The notes under the pieces are model-generated. The model worked only from the letters and a program-made list of their open reading frames with translations. It ran no database searches and was not told the DNA's origin. A DNA stretch of 64,000 nt from Paenibacillus_G elgii_A (GTDB lineage: Bacteria > Bacillota > Bacilli > Paenibacillales > NBRC-103111), in the NCBI GenBank assembly GCA_042219835.1, contig JBHJMN010000026.1, positions 1 through 64,000 on the forward strand. The letters are read 5' to 3'. This document shows, piece by piece, positions 43,196 through 51,586 of this stretch; position 1 is the stretch's first letter; each line of letters begins with the position of its first letter. The position numbers and the translations under genes are program-made.

Positions 43196-46100
43196 TCAAT
43201 TCGGGATCAGGGCGCTGCTGATTTTCAGAAGGGCTTCTTCGAGGGTGATCTCTTCGTCCACCATCTCGTCCAGAATCTGCTCATAGAACCCTTCGTCAAA
43301 ATTCGGCCCCTCCACCGCCCAGCATCTCTCACGGGCAAACGGATAGGTCGGTAGCGAGAGGCGGCGCGGTCTCTCCGTGCCATACAAAGAACCGTACTCC
43401 ACACGCAGGCCCTTGACCCAGAGGTCGGCCAGCTTGGCAAGCTGGCCGCTCTCCCACCATTTCGTCACGAGCTCCTGCAGATCTTGATCCGCCGCGAACG
43501 ACAGCGAGCTGTCCGTCGCGCCTTTGACCTGACCGCGGAAGACCGCACCAAGCGCCGGACAGCCTTGCAGATAGGCGGACAGCTTCTGCTGCAGGTCCTG
43601 TGCGGAGGTTGCCACCACGGCGAGCCGCTCTTCCATCACTTCGCGCCCCACCTGCAAGGTATAGGCCGCATCGGCGAGCGTGTCATCCGTCACGACCTGT
43701 TTGTCGATCGCCGCCTGCAGGCGCAGCACCTGCTCGTGCAGACGCTGCTCGTCTTTGGCGGACAGCACGAGCAGAGCCGGACGGTTCTGCGCGATACGGG
43801 CAGCCGCTCGCGGTGCTACCTCCGGCACATGCTCCTCGACCACAAGATGCGCATTGGAACCTCCCGCTCCGAACGAGGAGATGCCAGCGATGCGCGGAAC
43901 CTCGCCGTCCACCTCCAGCAGCGGGCGCTTCCACTCCGCCAGTTCCCGCTGCACGACGAACGGCGTCCGACCAAAGTCGATGTTCGGGTTCAGCACGTCT
44001 GCGTGCAGAGACGGCACCAGCTGGCGATGCTTCATCTGCAGCAGCACTTTGGTCAGGCTCGCGATTCCAGCCGCACTCTCGCAGTGGCCGATGTTCGATT
44101 TGACTGATCCGATCACGCAGAATTGCGTGTCTGCCGTGTCTTCTTGGAAGACTCTCATCAATCCGGCGATCTCGATCGGGTCGCCGAGCGCCGTTCCCGT
44201 GCCGTGCGCTTCCAAGTAAGAGAGGGAGCGCGGGTGAATGCCGGCCTTTTTGAACGCGCGTCCGATCACGCGAGCTTGCAGATTCGGATTCGGGACGGAG
44301 TAGCCGTTGGTCTTGCCGCCGTGATTGACCGCCGTCCCCTTGATCACGCCGTAGATCTGGTCGCCGTCCTCCAACGCCTTGGCGAGCGGTTTGAGCAGCA
44401 CAGCGCCGACGCCTTCACCCGGTACGTACCCGTCGCCCCCTTCACCAAAGCTCTCACAGCGCCCTTTGCTCGAGGCGAACTTGCCTTGGCCGAGCATCAG
44501 GTACTTGTTCGGATGCAAGGACAGGTTGACCCCGCCGGCCACGGCCAGCTCGCAGTCGCCTTGCTCCAGACTCTGGCAGGCCAGATGAATCGCCGTGAGC
44601 GACGAGGAGCACATCGTATCGACCGCAAGGCTCGGGCCGTGCAAGTTGAAGAAATAGGACACGCGGTTGGCGATCGACGACGGGTTGCCCGACAAGGCCA
44701 TCGGACGGCCCCGCAGCGTCTCCTCCGCTCCGTAGAGCTGATACTCCGAGTACATCACCCCGACGTAGACCCCGACATTGCGCTCCTCGCCCGATTCCCC
44801 GCCTGACACGAGCGTGTCGCGGGTGTAGCCCGCATCTTCCATCGCCTCATACACGGACTGCAGGAACAGGCGCTCTTGCGGGTCCATGATCTCAGCTTCC
44901 CGAGGTGCGATGTTGAAGAACAGCGGGTCGAACTTGTCGACATCGCGCACGAACCCGCCCCACTTGCTGTACGTCTTGCCACGCTTGCTGCGATCCGGGT
45001 CATAATACGGGCTGTGATCCCAGCGTTCCTTTGGAATCTCGGTGATCGAGTCCCGACCCTCGCGCAAGTTGTTCCAGAATGCCTCCAGATCATCCGCCTG
45101 CGGGTAGCGCCCTGACAGCCCGATGATCGCGATGTCGAGCGCGCCGCTCTGTTTGGTCGGCTCCTTGACCGCCGCGCGAACCGGCGCGACGACCTTCCGT
45201 ACAGGCGCTGCCGCCGAAACCGATGCAGGCTCTGCCGGTCGCTCCTCGACCCCGAGCAGGTCGATCAGATGGGCACGGTGATTTTTCAAAAAGTACCCGA
45301 TCAGATTGCGAATGTTCTGGTACTCGAAGAACAGCGTCTTCGGCAACGCACCGAACGTTTTTTCCAATTGACGGGTCAGCTGCATCACCATGATCGAGTC
45401 GATGCCGTACACTTCCAGCGGCGCAGACGCTTCGATGCTCTCAGCCGAAACTCCCAGGACGGAGGACAGCTGCTTTTTGAAAAAATCGGCCGCTGCGCTC
45501 GCCAGAACCGCCTCTTCCTTGGCAGTCGGGATCGGAGCTGCGGGAACCTGCTTGTCGGTCTCGCCTGTCAGCAGGTCGATCACCTGCTGGATCGTCAGCA
45601 GTTCCGAGAAGGTGCTCGGCGTCAGCTCTAGGCCGAACTCCTCGTTGAGACGATCGGCCAGCTCATTCATCAGAAACGCATCGATCCCGTAGTCCAGCCA
45701 CTCGGCCTCGGCATCCAGTTCATCAGGTCTGACCTGCAGCAAGTCCGAGGCGATCTGCAGCACTCTCGCTTGCACATGGCCAGCCACGCTGTGAACCGGG
45801 CGGGCAGCAGGGGCAGGGAACAGCGGGTGCAGCTTCTCCGTGATCCTGGCGAGGTCGCCTTGCACCACCATCACCTGATCGCACCCGATGGCCAAGCCCT
45901 GATAGAGAGCCCGAATCCCGTTCCGGCTCTCCAGCGGGATCATCCCCGTATGCTCTCTCATCCATTGCTCCGTCTCTGCATCCACCTGCATTCCGCCGTC
46001 TTGCCAGAGCGGCCAGTCGATCGCAAGCGTGCGGCCTTGGCGTTGCCCGCGAGCGACCAGACGATTGCGCTCGGCAGCATAAGCATCCAAGAATCCGTTG

Positions 46101-49100
46101 GCCGCCGCATAATCGGCCTGCCCCGGATTGCCGAGGCAGCCGGCCACAGCGGAGAACAGCACGAAGAAGTCCAGCGGCAGCCCGATGCTCGAACGGTCGA
46201 GGTGGACCAATCCGCTCACTTTGGGAGCCAGCACCTCCTGCATTTCCTGCCCGGTCTTGCGGATGATGAAGTTGTCGCGGATCACGCCCGCTCCGTGCAG
46301 GATGCCTTGGAGGGTGCCATAGCGCGCCCGGATCTCCTCAAACAGTCCGGCGACCGCCTCTTCCCGCGTCACATCGACCTGTTGGTACTCGATGTGTGCG
46401 CCGAGGTCCTTCAACTCCTGCAGTGCCGCTTGCTGCTGCAGGCCCAAGGGGGAGCGGCCGGTGAGGATCAGTCGCGGAGCCTTGACTTGGCTTGCGATCT
46501 CTTTGGCAAAAATCAGGCCGAGTCCTCCCGCACCGCCGGTCAGAAGGTAGACGCCGCCATCGCGCCACGGGGTGTGGAACGCCTGCTGCGAGACTTCCGC
46601 CACATCCCAAGAAGCGACCCAGCGCTGCCCGTATCGGTAGCGGATGCGGTCATCTTGCAGGGAATGGCGATTTTCCAAAAGCTTGTGTTCCAATCCTGCC
46701 GTGTCCTCGATCTCGATCAGCTGCGCGATCAGGTTCGGGTTCTCGCGGCGGGCGGTGCGAAGCAGTCCGGCAAGGCCGCTGAAGACCTGACCTTCTCCGT
46801 CGGCAGGCACCACGACTTGCACCAGCGCCTTGCCCTGTGGCTTGCTGCGCAGAAGGGTCTGAATCTCTTCGAACACGCGCACCGAATACGTTTGGTAGCG
46901 CTCGGCGATGTCCTGACGATCCGACTGCAGCGCCACGACCTGTCCGCCGAGCACGAGAGGTGCCGTCAGCTCGCAGAGCAGCACCAGATGCTGCGACAGG
47001 GCAGGAAGGGCCGTCTTCTGCGCGATGCCCTGCTGCTTCCAGCTCGGCTGCAGCAAGTGCACTCCCTGCGTGCGCCCCCCTGCTCCCTCTTCCAGCACGC
47101 GCGAGGTGTAGCCTTTCAAGCGCACGCGCACCTGACCATTTTCGTCACACGCGTCCACGTCGAACTTTTGCACCTTGTCTTCCGCTGTGCTGCCTTCGCT
47201 GCGGCGCACCACGGCCCACATCGAGGGCGTGCACGGGCCGTAGATCTCGATTTCCTCCAACGCGAATGGCACAAGCGGCTTGAATGACGCAGTGCCGAGC
47301 ATCAGGCCGATCGCGGCCTGCAGCGCCGCGTCCATGAGGCTCGGGTGCAGAACGTAGCGGCTCTCTGTGTCAGCCACGCAATCGGGCAGCGACAACTTCG
47401 CCAGCACCTGCCCCGTTCCGATCGACAGACTCTCGATCCCTTGGTGTGCCGGCCCGTAGTCCAGCCCGGCTTGGCGGAAGAGCTCGTACAGCTCGGAAGC
47501 GCTGATTCGGTTCTGCGAGCAGGCCGTCTGCAGAGTGGCGAGATCGACGGCAGGAGCATCTGCCTTACCCAAGCGTCTCGCCCGGCCTTGGCTGTGTACG
47601 ACAGCCCCCCGCCCGTCTCTGACTTCAAAGGAAATCGCCTCGGCCTCTTCCGCCCGCAGCCCGACCTGAACCTCAACCGGCCCGTTCCCTGCGAGGATCG
47701 GGCTTGCGAAGCCCACATGCTGAAAGCGCCATGCGCTGCCTTCTTCGCTCGCTCCTGCCGCCAGCTCAAGAGCTGCGCGGACCATTTCGAGATGGGCCAC
47801 GCCCGGCAGAATCCGCTGTCCGTTGATCACATGATCGGCAAGGAAGAATTCTTTTCCTGTAAAAACAGACGCATAGCGCTGCTCTTCCAGCACCGAAATG
47901 TTTTCGTGCAGCAACGGATGCAGCGTGCGGGAGTTTGTGCCGCCCGCCTTCGCGACAGACTGCGCCGAACCCTCCGGCTTCCAATACCGCTCCTTGGCAA
48001 ACGGATATGTCGGCAGCGGGATGCGCGCATAGGGCAGCCCTTCAAACAGGCGTCCGTACTCCAGCGCATAGCCTTGTGCATACAGATCGGCCACGGCCGC
48101 GAGCTGTTCGAGCAGGTCTGCCCCTTGGGCAGCATGGCGACAGTTTTCGATGCACTGGTTGCCGTAGCGTTTGAGCGACGGCTGTTCCCGAAGTTCGTTC
48201 TCAAGCAATTCGCCGTGATGCACACCGGCGACTTTTCCCGTCTCCAGACATTTTTGCAGCGACTTGACCAGTTCCGGCACATCGCGCACCACGCAGGCCA
48301 AGCGGTGAGGCAGATGCCTGCGCCCGACGAGCAAGGTGTAGCTGATGTTGCCGCAGTCCGCATTCGGTTCCTGCTCGCAGAAGGCGATCAGATTCTGCCC
48401 CTGCTTGCGAAGCTGTTCGGCGGTGCGAGCGGACAGCACGATCAGATGCCCAGCTCTGTCAATCGGCGTCCGAACGGTCTGCGGCGCTTCCTCGATCACC
48501 ATATGCGCGTTGGTGCCGCTGAACCCGAAGGCGCTGATCGCCGCGCGGCGCTTGCTCCCCGGCTCGATGCTCCAGTCCCGCAGCTTGGTGTTCACATAGA
48601 ACGGGCTGCCTTGATGCTCGATGTTTGCATTCCACGCATCAAAATGAAGCGAGGGCGGCAGTTGCTTGTGTTCCAGCGCGAGCAGGATTTTGAGCACCCC
48701 GGCGACACCGGCCGCCGCAGCTGCGTGTCCGATGTTCGTTTTGATCGAACCGATCGCACAGTATTCATTACGATCCGTGTAGGCGCGGAAGGCGCGGGTC
48801 AAGGCGTCGAACTCGATCGGATCGCCGAGCTTCGTTCCGGTGCCGTGCGCTTCGACCAGTTGAATCTGCTCCGGGTTGATCCCATGCGTCTCATAGACTT
48901 CGCGCTCCAGACGCTCTTGCGAATTGGCGCTGGGAGCGGTGATTCCGTTCGTCGTGCCGTCCTGGTTGAGCGCTGAGCCTCGAATCACGCCATAGATATG
49001 ATCTCGGTCGGCGAGCGCGTCTTTCAGTCGTTTGAGGACGACGACCCCCACGCCTTCTCCCGGCACGAATCCGTTCGCCTGGTCATCGAACGTGTGACAG

Positions 49101-51499
49101 CGCCCCATCGCTGAGAGCATGCTCGCACGCTCTGCCGCCAAGTAGAAACGAGGCGTGCTCTGGATGAAAACGCCGCCGGCCAGCGCCATGTCCGTCTCCC
49201 CCGACCACAACCCTTGGCAAGCCAAGTGGATGGAGACGAGCGAACTCGAACAAGCCGTGTCGACCGCGACCGCCGGGCCTTGAAGGTCTAGGAAATACGA
49301 GATGCGCGCCGGAATCACAGAGGCGGCGTTGCCCCACATCGCTTGTGCCGGTGCCTGTTCAACCATCGACTGCTGGTAGTCGCCTCCGTTGATCCCAACA
49401 TACACCCCGCAGGAGGCTCCTTTGACCGCGTCGCCGGCATAACCGGCCACTTCGAGCGCTTTCCAAGACTCTTCGAGGAAAATGCGCTGCTGTGGGTCCA
49501 TGTACGTCGCTTCAACGCCCGAGATGTGGAAGAACAGCGGATCGAAGCGGTCGATGTCATCGAGGAAGCCGCCTTCGTTGCAAAAGCGTGCTCCCTCCGC
49601 ATGATAAGAGCGAAGATCCCATCGCGTCACCGGGCCAACGAGATCGTCTCCGTTCGCCAGATGCTTCCACAGTTCGCCCAAGTCCCCCGACTTCGGAAAA
49701 CGCCCGCTCATGCCGACGATCGCAATCGCATCAAGATCGCCGCCTTGTTCGGAGATCTTTTTCCCCGCATCGTCTCGACCGTCAACTCGACCGCCTTCTC
49801 GAGCACTTTCTCGAGCGCCTTGCTGAACGTCAGCTTGAGCTCTTGCCGTTTGCACCAATGTTGCTGCCGATGCAATTGTATTTGCAATTGCAAGGTCATT
49901 TGCGATTGCAGTCGCTGAGGTCGTCGCCGATGTTTGAGGCTTGGCGGGAGCGAACGCTGTGGCAAGCGCTTCTTTGTATTGCCGGAGCATGTAGGAAGCG
50001 AGTTGGTTGACCGAGCTGTAATCGAACAGGTTCGTCGTCTTCAACCCGACCGGCAGCTTGTCGTTCAACGCCTGCACCAGATGAACACCCGTGATCGAAT
50101 CCAGACCGTAATCGGCAAACGACTTGTCGGAATCAATCCGATCCCGATCCACTTTTAACGAAGAGACGAGCTGGTCCTTGATCGCCTCCTTCACCCGCTC
50201 CTCGATCAGCGCTTCCGTCACCTCGGAGGCCGTCACCTCGGATGCCGGAGCCTCGCCCGCTTCTCTCGACACAACGTGGGTCTCGGTTTTCGGCGACTTC
50301 GCTGCGGCGGAGGCCACCGTCGGCCCTTGCCCCTGTTTCTGTCGCACCACCCCGTCGCTTTCCGCCACGATGATCTGCTGGCCGAGATCGTGCGCCTTTT
50401 GCGCCGGATGATCGACCGCGCGGAATCCTTCCGCTTTCAGCACCGAGGACCAGGACTCCGGAGACAAGCCCGGGCAACCCGGCATGCGCAGCTCCGCATC
50501 CTCATACCGCCACCATCCATTGAGCAGGCCAAAAGTCAGGTGCGTGAACACCGAATTGCGGCTCATCTCGTTGAGCAGCAACAGGCCGTTTTTTGCTAAA
50601 ACAGCCTTGGCATTGCGCAAGGTCTGGCGAATGTTCTTGGTGGCATGTAGGCAGTTGGTCGCCAACACGAGGTCATACGCCCCCGCGTCCAGTCCCTGTC
50701 CGGCGATCGGCTCCTCCACATTGAACACTCGATAGGTCAGATACGGAGCCTTCGGAGCATACTCCCGTTCGGCATGGAGCAAAAACGCCTTGGAGATGTC
50801 CGTGTAGCAATATTCTTCGACGTGCTGCTGATAAGGTTGTAGCTTGTCAAACACCATCGCGCTCGTCCCGCCGGTTCCGGCTCCGATCTCCAAGATGCGG
50901 ATGCGCGACGCCGGTTCTTTTTTCAAACGCTCCTGCAGGTAGAGGACCACCGTGTCGGCCAGCACTTCGTTGAAGCCGTCGGAGATCGCGTTGTTTTTAT
51001 ACACGCCTTCCACCAGCTTCATCGAGGCATCAGGGAACAGGATGTCCGTCGCCGCCCGCTTGCCCGTCAGAATGTCCGGCAGTGCGCGCATCGTCGTCTC
51101 GACCAGCACGACCTGCGCCTTGAGTTCCGCTTTTTCCAGCCAGCGAGACTTTCTCGCCTCCCACTCCTGCCAGAGCGTTTCCGACGATGCGTCGAAGCTG
51201 AGATGCGCATAACGGGTCAAGAGGGCGAGGCTTTCTTCGTACCACTTGTTATATAAGTCGGCCAACCCGCGAGCCGGGTTCTTGGCCGGATGCAGTCCCA
51301 GTTCGCGCAGGTGCGCCCCGAGCAGACGACAGAGGAGTTCATCCAGTTCCTCGCGATCACGGCTGCCTTCCGCCCAGACGCGAAGGAGGGTGCCGTCATC
51401 AGATACGAACTCCTTGCGGATCTGTTTCACAATGGAGGGATGCTTCTGCGGATAGACGGTGATGATGTCTCCTGCTCTTGTCCCTAGATACCGGTTCAT
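43196..51499 (-). CDS. Trans-AT PKS-B: MT-ACP-KS-DH-KR-ACP(dead)-ACP-KS
   Basis: 2767 residues. It opens directly with a C-methyltransferase (about 60-370; SAM motif LEIGAGTGGTSAMVF near 203) that must work on the chain extended and ketoreduced by the last KS-KR of PKS-A, so this module is split between two proteins. ACP1 has Ser468 (GLDSITGV). KS1 has Cys750 (DTACSSS). DH has His1223 (DHVINGQRILPG). KR has TGGAGGLG near 1656. A dead ACP has Ala1941 in place of Ser, and its partner ACP has Ser2035. KS2 has Cys2297 (DTMCSSS). The C-terminal docking element is EEITLEEALLKI. KS2 has no processing domains of its own; the following KR-ACP is on PKS-C. The start at 51499 follows GAGGGGGC with 6 nt spacing. 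Terminator-like hairpins lie on both sides of the gene. Confidence 0.93.
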   Translation of the reverse strand: MNRYLGTRAGDIITVYPQKHPSIVKQIRKEFVSDDGTLLRVWAEGSRDREELDELLCRLLGAHLRELGLHPAKNPARGLADLYNKWYEESLALLTRYAHLSFDASSETLWQEWEARKSRWLEKAELKAQVVLVETTMRALPDILTGKRAATDILFPDASMKLVEGVYKNNAISDGFNEVLADTVVLYLQERLKKEPASRIRILEIGAGTGGTSAMVFDKLQPYQQHVEEYCYTDISKAFLLHAEREYAPKAPYLTYRVFNVEEPIAGQGLDAGAYDLVLATNCLHATKNIRQTLRNAKAVLAKNGLLLLNEMSRNSVFTHLTFGLLNGWWRYEDAELRMPGCPGLSPESWSSVLKAEGFRAVDHPAQKAHDLGQQIIVAESDGVVRQKQGQGPTVASAAAKSPKTETHVVSREAGEAPASEVTASEVTEALIEERVKEAIKDQLVSSLKVDRDRIDSDKSFADYGLDSITGVHLVQALNDKLPVGLKTTNLFDYSSVNQLASYMLRQYKEALATAFAPAKPQTSATTSATAIANDLAIANTIASAATLVQTARAQADVQQGARESAREGGRVDGRDDAGKKISEQGGDLDAIAIVGMSGRFPKSGDLGELWKHLANGDDLVGPVTRWDLRSYHAEGARFCNEGGFLDDIDRFDPLFFHISGVEATYMDPQQRIFLEESWKALEVAGYAGDAVKGASCGVYVGINGGDYQQSMVEQAPAQAMWGNAASVIPARISYFLDLQGPAVAVDTACSSSLVSIHLACQGLWSGETDMALAGGVFIQSTPRFYLAAERASMLSAMGRCHTFDDQANGFVPGEGVGVVVLKRLKDALADRDHIYGVIRGSALNQDGTTNGITAPSANSQERLEREVYETHGINPEQIQLVEAHGTGTKLGDPIEFDALTRAFRAYTDRNEYCAIGSIKTNIGHAAAAAGVAGVLKILLALEHKQLPPSLHFDAWNANIEHQGSPFYVNTKLRDWSIEPGSKRRAAISAFGFSGTNAHMVIEEAPQTVRTPIDRAGHLIVLSARTAEQLRKQGQNLIAFCEQEPNADCGNISYTLLVGRRHLPHRLACVVRDVPELVKSLQKCLETGKVAGVHHGELLENELREQPSLKRYGNQCIENCRHAAQGADLLEQLAAVADLYAQGYALEYGRLFEGLPYARIPLPTYPFAKERYWKPEGSAQSVAKAGGTNSRTLHPLLHENISVLEEQRYASVFTGKEFFLADHVINGQRILPGVAHLEMVRAALELAAGASEEGSAWRFQHVGFASPILAGNGPVEVQVGLRAEEAEAISFEVRDGRGAVVHSQGRARRLGKADAPAVDLATLQTACSQNRISASELYELFRQAGLDYGPAHQGIESLSIGTGQVLAKLSLPDCVADTESRYVLHPSLMDAALQAAIGLMLGTASFKPLVPFALEEIEIYGPCTPSMWAVVRRSEGSTAEDKVQKFDVDACDENGQVRVRLKGYTSRVLEEGAGGRTQGVHLLQPSWKQQGIAQKTALPALSQHLVLLCELTAPLVLGGQVVALQSDRQDIAERYQTYSVRVFEEIQTLLRSKPQGKALVQVVVPADGEGQVFSGLAGLLRTARRENPNLIAQLIEIEDTAGLEHKLLENRHSLQDDRIRYRYGQRWVASWDVAEVSQQAFHTPWRDGGVYLLTGGAGGLGLIFAKEIASQVKAPRLILTGRSPLGLQQQAALQELKDLGAHIEYQQVDVTREEAVAGLFEEIRARYGTLQGILHGAGVIRDNFIIRKTGQEMQEVLAPKVSGLVHLDRSSIGLPLDFFVLFSAVAGCLGNPGQADYAAANGFLDAYAAERNRLVARGQRQGRTLAIDWPLWQDGGMQVDAETEQWMREHTGMIPLESRNGIRALYQGLAIGCDQVMVVQGDLARITEKLHPLFPAPAARPVHSVAGHVQARVLQIASDLLQVRPDELDAEAEWLDYGIDAFLMNELADRLNEEFGLELTPSTFSELLTIQQVIDLLTGETDKQVPAAPIPTAKEEAVLASAAADFFKKQLSSVLGVSAESIEASAPLEVYGIDSIMVMQLTRQLEKTFGALPKTLFFEYQNIRNLIGYFLKNHRAHLIDLLGVEERPAEPASVSAAAPVRKVVAPVRAAVKEPTKQSGALDIAIIGLSGRYPQADDLEAFWNNLREGRDSITEIPKERWDHSPYYDPDRSKRGKTYSKWGGFVRDVDKFDPLFFNIAPREAEIMDPQERLFLQSVYEAMEDAGYTRDTLVSGGESGEERNVGVYVGVMYSEYQLYGAEETLRGRPMALSGNPSSIANRVSYFFNLHGPSLAVDTMCSSSLTAIHLACQSLEQGDCELAVAGGVNLSLHPNKYLMLGQGKFASSKGRCESFGEGGDGYVPGEGVGAVLLKPLAKALEDGDQIYGVIKGTAVNHGGKTNGYSVPNPNLQARVIGRAFKKAGIHPRSLSYLEAHGTGTALGDPIEIAGLMRVFQEDTADTQFCVIGSVKSNIGHCESAAGIASLTKVLLQMKHRQLVPSLHADVLNPNIDFGRTPFVVQRELAEWKRPLLEVDGEVPRIAGISSFGAGGSNAHLVVEEHVPEVAPRAAARIAQNRPALLVLSAKDEQRLHEQVLRLQAAIDKQVVTDDTLADAAYTLQVGREVMEERLAVVATSAQDLQQKLSAYLQGCPALGAVFRGQVKGATDSSLSFAADQDLQELVTKWWESGQLAKLADLWVKGLRVEYGSLYGTERPRRLSLPTYPFARERCWAVEGPNFDEGFYEQILDEMVDEEITLEEALLKISSALIPN
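45575..45815 (-). other. ACP domain lacking the phosphopantetheine serine (Ser to Ala) in PKS-B
   Basis: Conserved flanks (LLQVRPDELDAEAEWLDYGI, LNEEFGLELTP) surround YGIDAFLMNEL, with Ala1941 (codon 45677-45679) at the attachment position. The next ACP (YGIDSIMVMQL, Ser2035) is intact. The dead copy belongs to the same sequence type as the dead ACP of PKS-C, and both sit first in a tandem pair after a KR. Confidence 0.88.
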
Positions 51500-51546
51500 G
51501 ATCTTGCCCCCTCAAGTCAGGTGATTTGCTTTCCTATCTTTTGCAT

Positions 51547-51583
51547 AAAAAAAGCGCCCCCTTCCCAGGAAAGGAGCGCTTTT
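51547..51583 (-). terminator. Intrinsic terminator between PKS-A and PKS-B
   Basis: The hairpin begins 3 nt after the PKS-A stop codon. The left arm is AAAAGCGCTCCTTTCC and the right arm GGGAAGGGGGCGCTTTT, pairing over about 14 positions including G-U wobbles. It is followed by a run of seven T on the minus strand. It ends about 47 nt before the PKS-B start. That gap holds a ribosome site but has no room for a promoter with a separate leader. Confidence 0.88.
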
Positions 51584-51586
51584 CAT

